Positions 26,075 to 33,155 of a stretch of DNA of 64,000 nt are shown one piece after another. The stretch comes from VRUE01 sp963716735. GTDB taxonomy: Bacteria > Actinomycetota > Thermoleophilia > Solirubrobacterales > 70-9. The position numbers were made by a program, and so were the translations under genes. The notes beneath the pieces are model-generated. The model searched no databases and was not told the origin of the DNA. It was given only the letters and a program-made list of their open reading frames with translations. Positions within the stretch are counted from its first letter, which is position 1. Every line of letters starts with the position of its first letter. The stretch lies in NCBI GenBank assembly GCA_963716735.1, contig OY970321.1:1612001-1676000 (forward strand), given 5' to 3'.

Positions 26075-26512
26075 ATGGCGATCAAAAAGATGGAACACGT
26101 CGGGATCGTGGTCGACGACCTAGCGGCCGCAATCGAGTTCTTCGTCGAGCTCGGACTAGAGCCGGGAGGCAAAGGCCAGGTCGAGGGCGAGTGGGTTGAC
26201 CGCATCATCGCGCTCCACGGGACCAAGGCCGAGTTAGCGATGCTACGAACCCCGGACGGCGACGTAGAAATCGAGCTGGTGAAGTTTCACTCGCCGCCGA
26301 CCCAAGGCGGCGACCCGCACGCGCCCTCGAACACCCCAGGCCTCCGCCACCTCGCCTTTCTCGTCGAGGACATCGACACCATGGTCGCTGGCCTACAAGC
26401 CCGCGGCACCGAGCTAGTCGGCGAGTTGGTGCGCTATGAGAACAGCTACCGGCTCTGCTACGTCCGCGGCCCCGAGGGAATCATCGTCGAGCTGGCAGAG
26501 AAAATCGGCTGA
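26075..26512 (+). CDS. VOC-family (glyoxalase/bleomycin-resistance fold) protein
   Basis: A 145-residue cytoplasmic protein with two paired beta-alpha-beta-beta-beta modules: MEHVGIVVDDLAAAIEFFVE begins the first and LRHLAFLVEDIDTMVAGLQA the second, ending GIIVELAEK. His8, a Glu in VEIELVKF, His in LRHLAF and the final Glu are the usual metal-ligand positions of glyoxalase I-like enzymes. Substrate cannot be assigned; lactoylglutathione lyase, dioxygenase and resistance proteins share the fold. The ATG at 26075 follows repeat copy C. It stands alone on the plus strand between minus-strand island genes. Confidence 0.8.
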   Translation: MAIKKMEHVGIVVDDLAAAIEFFVELGLEPGGKGQVEGEWVDRIIALHGTKAELAMLRTPDGDVEIELVKFHSPPTQGGDPHAPSNTPGLRHLAFLVEDIDTMVAGLQARGTELVGELVRYENSYRLCYVRGPEGIIVELAEKIG

Positions 26513-26525
26513 CGGGTCCGCATTG

Positions 26526-26541
26526 GAGGCTACTAAGCCTC
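26526..26541 (+). terminator. Small hairpin after the VOC gene
   Basis: GAGGCT-ACTA-AGCCTC, a perfect 6-bp stem with a 4-nt loop, lies 14 bp after the VOC stop in the convergent gap to the low-GC operon. No T-run follows, so it is a weak terminator candidate. Confidence 0.35.
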
Positions 26542-26593
26542 AGCGATATATCCCAGGAATAACAGGACTTCTGGTAGAACCCACGGCCCCAGC

Positions 26594-29035
26594 CTAGATC
26601 TCCATGCTTAGCTGGTTACGGCCGGGGCCTTTCTGGCGTGGGCGAATCTGGATCTGAATGGTGGTGGGCCCATAAGCGACCACCGCCTCCTCCTCGGCAT
26701 CCAAAACAACCTCGCGGGGCTTGTTTTCATCCCACCCACTAGGAGGAGCCACAGGCAGAATGAGACGCCGCCCTGGTAATCGAATTACTTTTCGCTCCGC
26801 GAAACCAGCGGGTAGCTCTTCGGACGTGCCACCCTCGCTAGAAATCGCGCGCGACATCGAAGGCGCCTGCCCTCCGCCGCCGAAGCCGGTCATACCAGGC
26901 TGGGTCTCCACTAGGACGATGCCACTCTCAAAACCGCCACGCTCCTCCCGCTTCCGATCGGCCTCTTTCTCGACATCCTCGAATTTGACTCCGTGGATCC
27001 TGGCCGCAGCCTTCAGCAGCTCTAAGAGATCAGCCAGCTCTTGGACACTGGCCTCGTCGCCTGACGCCCAGTAGTACTCGACTGCCTCCTCAATCACCTT
27101 GGCTCTGATCAGAGTCGCAAGCTCGCTACGGTTCGCCGAATAGACCAGTGCCCTCTCACCACGCCGCTGTATACGAACCGGAATGAGATCGCGCACTAAC
27201 TTGCCGAACGCCTGATGACGATCGGTGTCCGTCCACGGATCTACGCATCGCACGCGAGCGCCAGCATCCTCCAGCAGATAGTAGGCATGAGATAGCCGGC
27301 TTCCTTCCAGCTCAACAGGAGCATTGAACCGCTGTGCGACACCCGCGACTCTCTTTAGGAAGTCCTTCGACCTGAGAAATGGCACATCGGGTCTAATCGT
27401 TAACGTCACCTTTAGGCCTTCCGCATCCTCCAGTGTCTGCTCTGCCCTCGCTAAGTCCTGTTCGTTTTTGATGGTAAGACGTTCACCGTTGTAGTAGCCG
27501 CGTGATTTCTCCACCTCGAAAAGAGGCTGCTTTGGTGACGAGTAGAACCAAGGCAACACCGTCGTCTTGCCCGTTTGAGTTCCCACAAAGCACATAACCT
27601 CGACATCCATTTCCAGCTTGTCCGCAAGGGCTGCGCAGATATCTCCGATCTCTAGTGCCATCTCATTCGAGAGAGCCGGACGCCAATCCCAGGGAACTCC
27701 AGCGTGGCGGGACCGCCATCCACCCAAGGCATCTACGTCGATAAAGTCGGTCTTACAGCGAAGATGCCGCTCTACCGCGCGCGCGTCAATATCCACACGG
27801 AAGGAATCATGAGGATGAAAAAGCAGCGAATCTGGAATTCCCCAGGTTGCATCCACTAAGACCCGGCTGCTTCCAGGACGTGCAAATCCATACGCGCATG
27901 CGTCTGCCAGTAAGAAGCGATGAACCAAGAAGGCAACGTCGTCGGCTGGTACACCCTGCTTGAGGAATCGGCTAGCGGTCTCGACCAAAAACTTCTCAAG
28001 CTGCTGGTAATCCATGCAAACATCGGTTCGAGCAGACATCAACTCTGGATGGTCGATCTCCGTTCTAATGTCAGTTCGTACCACCACCGGTTCGCTAATG
28101 AGTTGGCGCAGGTCGCGTTTTAGTTCGCGACTGAACTTGCCTTCTGCCAGACGCGAAATAATGCTCTTCCCATAGAGCACCCTCACATCCCCGTGGGGCA
28201 ATCCGGCGGCCGCAAAGATTCGGACGTGTTCCGCCTTTGGAAAGCCGGTCCGGCCCTTGCTCGCCTCCTTGAACAGCCTTAAAGCACCTTCAAGCCCTGG
28301 AACAGGGCCGGAAGGCCAGCTAGCCCCAGGAGGCTCTCCAACTTGCGCGTGCTCCTTGTCGTACTGCACAACCCAAACCCGTGTGCCATCCCACACCCAC
28401 TCCAAATGGGCACGAGGGTCGCTATCCGTCAGCTCGATTGCAACTGCCCGAAGACACCGAGGTATACCTTCAAACGAATCGCAGTGTAGATCTGGGATTG
28501 ATTCGACCTTGCTGTCAACACGAAGCGCAAAGCTTTGGTCGTCACTACCGCCAGACAGCGCAACATCCAACTCCCATATCCACCGGCGTGGATCGCGGCT
28601 AACTCTTCGCTCGTTCGACAGATGCCCGCGCGCCACTGGAGGCACCCACCGCTGGATCGCAAACCCTAATGCGCTCAAATCCGCGGCATCCGTACTCTCC
28701 GATATCTGCACCATTTTCTCAACGATCCTGTCCAGGCTAGCCTCGCAACGGTGACTATCGAGCGCGCCGCGTCGATCAAGGCTCTCATGAACCCCGCTCG
28801 ATCTAACAATTACTCCGTCCGAACACGGACCCAGAGTGGCTAGACCATCTGCTAGCGCAGATCGCACAGTGCTATCTCGCAGGACCTTGCCAACTAAACC
28901 AACTTGTAGTGCGATGAACGAGGGGGCCCAATCTCCCGGAAGAAGGCTAAGCCCAGCCGTCTTAAGGCCAAATTTTGATGGATCCTGCAGGAATGGGTCG
29001 CCCTTTGCCGCAACCAGAGGGGCTGAACCCTGCAT
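26594..29035 (-). CDS. Tandem PEP-synthase-like ATP-grasp protein fused to a MazG-type NTP pyrophosphohydrolase, 813 aa
   Basis: Residues ~15-230 resemble the N-terminal ATP-grasp part of PEP synthase/PPDK: K25 in the FGLKTAGL region, VIVRSSG (76-81), IQRWVPPVARG and EWVWDGTRVWVVQ (212-224), corresponding to VRSS, QRMV and EW-DG-LYLLQ motifs. Residues ~315-500 look like a second, more diverged copy (EPVVVRTD, FLVHRFLLADACAYGFARP, VLVDATWGIPDS). Residues 611-711 are an all-alpha NTP pyrophosphohydrolase of the KLVRDKIP type (KLVRDLIPV, KVIEEAVEYYW, QELADLLELL, REERGGFESGIVLVE). No phosphohistidine domain is evident. It is the last gene of a three-gene operon, and its ATG overlaps the preceding stop (TAATG). 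Codon use is much less GC-rich than the host. Function unknown; nucleotide sensing or modification is inferred. Confidence 0.7.
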   Translation of the reverse strand: MQGSAPLVAAKGDPFLQDPSKFGLKTAGLSLLPGDWAPSFIALQVGLVGKVLRDSTVRSALADGLATLGPCSDGVIVRSSGVHESLDRRGALDSHRCEASLDRIVEKMVQISESTDAADLSALGFAIQRWVPPVARGHLSNERRVSRDPRRWIWELDVALSGGSDDQSFALRVDSKVESIPDLHCDSFEGIPRCLRAVAIELTDSDPRAHLEWVWDGTRVWVVQYDKEHAQVGEPPGASWPSGPVPGLEGALRLFKEASKGRTGFPKAEHVRIFAAAGLPHGDVRVLYGKSIISRLAEGKFSRELKRDLRQLISEPVVVRTDIRTEIDHPELMSARTDVCMDYQQLEKFLVETASRFLKQGVPADDVAFLVHRFLLADACAYGFARPGSSRVLVDATWGIPDSLLFHPHDSFRVDIDARAVERHLRCKTDFIDVDALGGWRSRHAGVPWDWRPALSNEMALEIGDICAALADKLEMDVEVMCFVGTQTGKTTVLPWFYSSPKQPLFEVEKSRGYYNGERLTIKNEQDLARAEQTLEDAEGLKVTLTIRPDVPFLRSKDFLKRVAGVAQRFNAPVELEGSRLSHAYYLLEDAGARVRCVDPWTDTDRHQAFGKLVRDLIPVRIQRRGERALVYSANRSELATLIRAKVIEEAVEYYWASGDEASVQELADLLELLKAAARIHGVKFEDVEKEADRKREERGGFESGIVLVETQPGMTGFGGGGQAPSMSRAISSEGGTSEELPAGFAERKVIRLPGRRLILPVAPPSGWDENKPREVVLDAEEEAVVAYGPTTIQIQIRPRQKGPGRNQLSMEI

Positions 29036-29661
29036 TAGTGTGGCGGTTTCCGGTGGTCACTAGATGGGCCTAGCAAGTTTTCAGCTAGGCGGTAAAGACG
29101 AGCTACAGTGAAATCTGAAAAGTACCCTAAGAGTAGGCTTAGACCAACTACTGCCGCACTTTGGCGAAGCAGATCCTGATCGAGCACCGGAAATATGCTT
29201 GAGGTGACAAGTGCTATTAGGCCAAAAGAAAAGGCGCTTGATAGATGCGGGGTAAAGAAGCGCCAAGCCAAACGATCGGCGTTCCAAAAACCCTTGCCAA
29301 CAGTGTGGTATAGCCACTTAATTGCAAACAGGGTGCCCCCCAGAAGGCCCCCCAACCATGCGTAAGAATAGACCTGAAAGCTGGCATACCTACCATCGGA
29401 AACGTTGAGCCAATCCTGAGGCGTCCCTATCCATATAAGCAGCAGCAAGAAGGCTGAACCGTATAGAAGGACCACAAGATAGAACGCCTCCATGCATATT
29501 TGAAAACGACACCGGCGATCCGAGTAGCGGGATTTCCAGTCGTCTTCTTTGCGCCCGTCGGTCAGGTCGGTGGGCGCAAAATCAACGTCCTCATGGTCTC
29601 CAACATCATGTCGAGGAGGATTAAAGGCCTGCGATTGATCCTGATCTTTCTCGTCGGCCAC
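29035..29661 (-). CDS. Small integral membrane protein, four predicted helices (possible effector)
   Basis: A 208-residue protein with a ~45-residue acidic cytoplasmic N-terminus, then four hydrophobic segments: AFYLVVLLYGSAFLLLLIWI, YSYAWLGGLLGGTLFAI, LSSAFSFGLIALVTSSIF and SAAVVGLSLLLGYFSDFTV, ending in a short tail (RLYRLAENLLG). It starts at GTG 29661 and its stop overlaps the start of the ATP-grasp/MazG gene by one base. The size and the terminal GYFSDFTVARLYRLAENLLG arrangement recall membrane effectors of prokaryotic immune operons, but I cannot name a family. Context suggests it acts with the two nucleotide-metabolising neighbours. Confidence 0.7.
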   Translation of the reverse strand: MADEKDQDQSQAFNPPRHDVGDHEDVDFAPTDLTDGRKEDDWKSRYSDRRCRFQICMEAFYLVVLLYGSAFLLLLIWIGTPQDWLNVSDGRYASFQVYSYAWLGGLLGGTLFAIKWLYHTVGKGFWNADRLAWRFFTPHLSSAFSFGLIALVTSSIFPVLDQDLLRQSAAVVGLSLLLGYFSDFTVARLYRLAENLLGPSSDHRKPPH

Positions 29662-29690
29662 GATGTCGGTGCCAATTTACGGCGACGACG

Positions 29691-30356
29691 CTACCGGAGC
29701 GAAGTTGCCTGCGAGATCGTTTCTTCCACTATCTCGTACCTCGGGAAGCTTCTCCAGTCCCACTCATCTGCTCGACCCTGCCAAGCAGCAATTACTCGTC
29801 GAAGAGACTGGCTAGGAATGGTGTCGGACTCTGCCAGCCATTGCGAACTGTCGGGGAGTCTGAGATAAAGGTATGAGCGATCGTGGTCAATAGCTCTAGT
29901 CACTTCGCTTAACTCCTGCACAGGGCTAAAGTGAATCCCTGTCAGCCTTTCTTCAGCCGCATCGAGAAGATTCAGTGATCCCAGGGGAACAAGGTGCATA
30001 TGGGCGTGGTCAATACTGCACCCCACTGCAGAATCCGCCTGTTTAGGGCCATGCTCAAACCAAGTTAGAGGCCCAAAAATGGCTTCCCAAGCTTCTGCAA
30101 GGCCTGTCAGCTCGGACTCGATTTCAGCGTTTCGACTCGTTGCAGCAGCAAAATTAAGGTCGTGCTGCTTCGGTGAGATCAATAGCCAGCCCGCCGCCAA
30201 AGCTCCGAGAGACGGCACGGCAACTAGGTGCTCGGTCTCCGCTACAGCAGTCCACTCCCCGCAGTGCTCGCCCGATTGCGCCAAGTGCCGACAAAAACGG
30301 CAATCCAGCGACTGGCCCGAATGGGACACCGGAGAACTAAGGACGCCCGTACTCAT
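29691..30356 (-). CDS. HIT-superfamily nucleotide hydrolase/transferase
   Basis: A 221-residue protein with the histidine triad DHAHMHLVPL (His117, 119, 121) preceded by VGCSI, and an N-terminal CRFC (19-22) that may bind zinc together with HC. HIT proteins hydrolyse or transfer nucleoside monophosphates from dinucleoside polyphosphates, AMP-lysine or similar substrates; the longer C-terminal region (about 90 residues after the triad) differs from simple HINT proteins. The ATG at 30356 overlaps the stop of an integrase relic (ATGA), and the gene is followed 29 bp later by the membrane protein gene. Proposed first gene of the island operon. Confidence 0.75.
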   Translation of the reverse strand: MSTGVLSSPVSHSGQSLDCRFCRHLAQSGEHCGEWTAVAETEHLVAVPSLGALAAGWLLISPKQHDLNFAAATSRNAEIESELTGLAEAWEAIFGPLTWFEHGPKQADSAVGCSIDHAHMHLVPLGSLNLLDAAEERLTGIHFSPVQELSEVTRAIDHDRSYLYLRLPDSSQWLAESDTIPSQSLRRVIAAWQGRADEWDWRSFPRYEIVEETISQATSLR

Positions 30357-30595
30357 GGCAAGTAACGTAGCGCGAACGGCCGACGTACTGGCCTTGGGTG
30401 TCGCAGCCTCCGCCTTCCGATTCGACCGGGAGCCATGGACGCCGCCGGAGGTGCCAGGGCGCTACCCGACCATATCCCGAACAGCGGGAAGCTCTGACCG
30501 GTCGCGTGCGTGTATCGCGCAAGCATCGTCTCCACGCGGTGCCCTGCAATCTCAGCCAAGTGCTTGGGAGATCTTCTGATCAAGATGAAGAATGG
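30353..30595 (-). pseudogene. C-terminal relic of a tyrosine recombinase/integrase
   Basis: The frame contains SPKHLAEIAGHRVETMLARY followed by TH, matching the end of the catalytic domain of tyrosine recombinases (the GH ... Y part; typical phrase HLSEIAGHASVETTL-YAH). The upstream Arg and His-x-x-Arg boxes are absent, so only the final ~60 residues of the domain remain, with an unrelated tail to the stop at 30353. It lies about 0.7 kb from the tRNA-Glu gene and its stop overlaps the HIT start codon. It probably represents the recombinase that once moved this island. Confidence 0.6.
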
Positions 30596-30730
30596 GACTC
30601 TGGGTGACTTGATCGCTGCACGGAATCCAAAGGCGCCTACGGATCGGAGGCCGCAATTTTCCCGGAAGCTTGACCATCAGATCGGGATTTCGTCGAGCAA
30701 CGGCTCGGTGGCTGGGCGTACGATCCGCCG

Positions 30731-31225
30731 ATGAACGTGCGGAGCATGTGTCCCCACGAGATTGATGCTGCGGTCAGTGTGTGGCGCGAGGCCAACATCG
30801 CCCGTGGTGCTCCGCACGGGCCGGAGCGCACCGCCCGCATCCGCGCGAAACTCTCAGCCTCAGACGCATTGCCATTCGTAGCGCTGCGACCAGGCATCGT
30901 AGGCATGGCGCTGGCCGAGCCTGGACGGTTCGACGACGGCGCGGGCGAACCCGATCCATCGCTCCTGCACATCTCGATGGTATTCGTGCGTCCCACCGCG
31001 CAACGCACAGGAGTCGGGCTCCCGCTGGTCCTTCACATCCTCGGCGTCGCGCGCTCGATGGGCTACCAGCGTGTCGGAGTCTGGACGGCCCGGGAGAACA
31101 GTCCCGCCCGCAGGCTCTACGAGCGAGCCGGGATGACCCTCACCGGCAAGAGCGCTCCCCTTCAGTCGAGCATGGCCCTCCAGTACGAAAGCTTCCTCAA
31201 CGACGGGGAAGCGTCGCGGGCCTAA
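30731..31225 (+). CDS. GNAT-family N-acetyltransferase
   Basis: A 164-residue cytoplasmic acetyl-CoA-dependent acetyltransferase. The acetyl-CoA loop is seen in MVFVRPTAQRTGVGLPLVLH (Q-R-T-G-V-G), and the C-terminal NSPARRLYERAGMTLTGKS is the typical alpha4-beta6 region. Acceptor unknown; amine or ribosomal-protein acetylation are common for the family. The start ATG at 30731 is the first after the integrase relic. Codon use is GC-rich like the host, so the gene may be a recent passenger or host DNA trapped between att copies. Confidence 0.8.
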   Translation: MNVRSMCPHEIDAAVSVWREANIARGAPHGPERTARIRAKLSASDALPFVALRPGIVGMALAEPGRFDDGAGEPDPSLLHISMVFVRPTAQRTGVGLPLVLHILGVARSMGYQRVGVWTARENSPARRLYERAGMTLTGKSAPLQSSMALQYESFLNDGEASRA

Positions 31226-31270
31226 GGCCGCGGAACGTGATTCGAAGCTCAAGCCGAGCATCTGGCTCCA

Positions 31271-31298
31271 CAAAAGGAAAAGGCCGGCATCTGCCGGC
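31271..31298 (-). terminator. Intrinsic terminator of the tRNA-Glu gene
   Basis: Read on the minus strand: GCCGGC-AGAT-GCCGGC followed by CTTTTCCTTTTG, beginning 12 nt after the 3' end of the tRNA. Perfect 6-bp stem with two T-runs. Confidence 0.7.
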
Positions 31299-31309
31299 AC
31301 TCCTCCCCA

Positions 31310-31405
31310 TGCGCCCGACGAGAATCGAACTCGCGACCTTCGGCTTGAAAGACCGACGCTCTTTGGTCCCCGTGAAGGGACCGTTGACCACTGAGCTACG
31401 GGCGC
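31310..31405 (-). tRNA. tRNA-Glu (anticodon UUC) with a hairpin insertion in the D-loop
   Basis: On the minus strand the acceptor arms GCGCCCG/CGGGCGC pair perfectly, the anticodon arm TCGGT-CTTTCAA-GCCGA gives UUC, and the T-arm GCGAG-TTCGATT-CTCGT is normal; discriminator A, no encoded CCA. The D-stem GCTC/GAGC is intact but the loop is about 31 nt instead of 7-9, because roughly 24 nt containing GGTCCC-TTCACG-GGGACC are inserted after AGTGGT. Without the insert it is an ordinary ~72-nt tRNA. Part of it is repeated at the left island end. Confidence 0.8.
31329..31351. repeat. Right attachment-like repeat inside tRNA-Glu
   Basis: Matches 20330-20352 at 22 of 23 positions in the same orientation. 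It covers part of the T-stem, the variable region and the 3' side of the anticodon arm and loop, a usual crossover site for tyrosine recombinases. Confidence 0.65.
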
Positions 31406-31444
31406 CCTGCTGGGTTACTTTATCGGCGTGAAGGTCTTCGAGCA

Positions 31445-32212
31445 TTGTTGGTGGGCGTGGACCTGGGTCTGAAAGGACGCGTGGCGCTGGTGACCGGCGC
31501 CAGCCAGGGGATCGGCCAGGCGATTGCCGAGGCGCTTGCCCGTGAAGGGGCCCGCGTCGCCGTCGCCAGCCGCTCACAGGGGCGGGTCAAGGAGGCGGCT
31601 GCGGCGATCGAGGGCGACGTCTCGCCCTTCGTCGCCGACGCCACCGACCTCGATCGACTCGCCGAGCTGCCGGGCGAGGTCGAGGCGGCGCTGGGGCCGA
31701 TCGACGTCCTCGTCACCAACACCGGCGGGCCGCCGCTCGGCACCTCGCTGATGCACGACCTCGAGGATTGGCAGGTCGCCTACCGCTCACTCGTGCTCGC
31801 ACCGCGCGTACTCGCCGGCGCGATCGTCCCCGGCATGCAGGAACGCGGCTGGGGGCGGGTCGTCAACGTCGGCTCCAGCTCAACCCGCGAGCCGATCGCC
31901 GGCCTCAACCTCTCCAACTCCCATCGCATGGCCGCGGTCGGCTTCCTGAAGACGCTCTCGCGCGAGGTCGCCGCCGACGGGATCACGGTCAACACCATCG
32001 CCACCGGCCGCTTTGCCACCGAGCGGCTGACCTCGATCTACGGCTCGATGGAGGCGGCGGAGGCCGCCGCGCAGCGGGACGTCCCCGCTGGGCGCCTCGG
32101 CCGGCCCGGGGAGTACGGCGACCTGGTCGCCTTCCTCTGCTCCGATCGCGCCGCCTACATCACCGGCACGACGATCCCGATCGACGGCGGTGCGCTCCAC
32201 TCGGCCTTCTGA
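31445..32212 (+). CDS. SDR-family oxidoreductase with atypical catalytic motif
   Basis: A 255-residue Rossmann protein with TGASQGIGQAIAEALA (cofactor loop), the NTGG segment and the C-terminal YITGTTIPIDGGALHS typical of FabG-like SDRs. The expected Tyr-x3-Lys is replaced: after GSSSTREPIAG the sequence reads LNLSNSHRMAAVGFLKTL, i.e. Ser-x3-Arg. I know a subgroup of SDRs annotated as 3-oxoacyl-ACP-reductase-like with this change; whether they are active is unclear. Start is TTG 31445 or a GTG a few codons later. First gene after the tRNA, transcribed away from it. Confidence 0.8.
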   Translation: MLVGVDLGLKGRVALVTGASQGIGQAIAEALAREGARVAVASRSQGRVKEAAAAIEGDVSPFVADATDLDRLAELPGEVEAALGPIDVLVTNTGGPPLGTSLMHDLEDWQVAYRSLVLAPRVLAGAIVPGMQERGWGRVVNVGSSSTREPIAGLNLSNSHRMAAVGFLKTLSREVAADGITVNTIATGRFATERLTSIYGSMEAAEAAAQRDVPAGRLGRPGEYGDLVAFLCSDRAAYITGTTIPIDGGALHSAF

Positions 32213-32243
32213 CGGCCCGCCCGGCTCTTACGATAGGTCGGCG

Positions 32244-33155
32244 ATGAGTCACTCGCATCACTCACATGCCGGCCACAGCCACGGCGCCTCGGCGGACGCC
32301 GACCGCGGCAAGCTGACGATCGCCCTCGTCCTGATCCTCGGCTTCATGGCGGCCGAGGTCGTGACCGGGATCCTCGCCAACTCGCTGGCGCTGCTCTCCG
32401 ACGCGGCGCACATGCTCACCGACGCCGCCGCGATCGGCCTCTCCCTGGTCGCGATCCGCCTCGCCAAGCGACCGGCCGAAGGCCGCATGACCTTCGGCTT
32501 CAAACGGGTCGAGATCCTTTCCGCCCAGGCGAACGGGATCACCCTGCTGGTGCTGGCGACGATCATCGCGATCGAGGGCGTGCGCCGCCTCGTCGACCCG
32601 CCAGGCGTCGACGGCGGCCTTGTCCTCGCCGTCGCCCTGGCCGGGATCGTCGTCAACCTGGCGGCGACCGCCACCCTTGCCCGCGCCAACCGGCAGAGCC
32701 TCAACGTCGAGGGCAGCTTCCAACACCTGCTCACCGACCTCTACGCCTTCGTCGGCACTGCGATCGCCGCCGCGGTGATCCTGCTGACCGGCTTCAACCA
32801 GGCCGACGCGATTGCCTCGCTGCTGGTCGCCGGCCTGATGCTGCGCTCCGCCTACGGGCTACTGCGCGAGTCGGGGCTGATCTTCCTCGAGGCCTCGCCG
32901 AAGGGGATCGATCCTGACCGGATCGGCCGGCTGATGGCCGCCCAACCCGGCGTGGTCGAGGTCCACGACCTGCACGTCTGGGAGGTGACCTCGGAGTTCC
33001 CGGCGCTCTCGGCCCACGTCACCGTCGAGTCCGACGCCGACTGCCACCGCACGCGACTCGAGCTGGCCGAGCTGATCGAGCGCGACTTCGGCATCCACCA
33101 CACGACGCTCCAGGTCGAGCACGAGCCCAAGCGGATCGTGCAAATCGAAAGCTAA
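32244..33155 (+). CDS. Cation diffusion facilitator (CzcD/ZnT-type) metal exporter
   Basis: A 303-residue inner-membrane divalent-cation/proton antiporter. The N-terminus is His-rich (MSHSHHSHAGHSHG). Six membrane helices follow, with the metal-site motifs LLSDAAHMLTDAAAIG (TM2) and FQHLLTDLYAFVG (TM5), and a C-terminal cytoplasmic metal-binding domain (VVEVHDLHVWEVTSEFPAL). The ATG at 32244 begins the His-rich tail, so a longer in-frame extension is rejected. Its stop overlaps the convergent lysS stop by a few bases. Likely zinc, possibly cobalt or cadmium. Confidence 0.9.
   Translation: MSHSHHSHAGHSHGASADADRGKLTIALVLILGFMAAEVVTGILANSLALLSDAAHMLTDAAAIGLSLVAIRLAKRPAEGRMTFGFKRVEILSAQANGITLLVLATIIAIEGVRRLVDPPGVDGGLVLAVALAGIVVNLAATATLARANRQSLNVEGSFQHLLTDLYAFVGTAIAAAVILLTGFNQADAIASLLVAGLMLRSAYGLLRESGLIFLEASPKGIDPDRIGRLMAAQPGVVEVHDLHVWEVTSEFPALSAHVTVESDADCHRTRLELAELIERDFGIHHTTLQVEHEPKRIVQIES

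Larger units (their letters stand above)
20330..31351. mobile_element. Putative composite genomic island associated with tRNA-Glu
   Basis: The segment is bounded by a direct repeat of 23 bp (22 identical): 20330-20352 and 31329-31351, the latter inside the tRNA-Glu gene (T-stem to anticodon loop). It contains defence-type genes, several broken genes, a tyrosine-recombinase relic close to the tRNA end, and a low-GC operon with A/T-ending codons unlike the flanks. Three copies of a ~70-bp degenerate repeat (20347, 23965, 25978) divide it into modules. The original insertion event is inferred; the repeat match stops at the T-loop, so the left att has decayed or been rearranged. Confidence 0.6.

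Noticed and set aside
26519..26534. Fourth copy of the island repeat
   Set aside because: Only about 16 bp (GTCCGCATTGGAGG) match, too short to call a separate copy; mentioned with the repeat finding.
31310..31405. Possible selenocysteine tRNA, because the inserted hairpin has a loop containing TCA
   Set aside because: No 8+5 acceptor/T-stem geometry, no long variable arm in the right place, and the base after the putative anticodon is a pyrimidine. The standard cloverleaf with UUC anticodon explains all arms.
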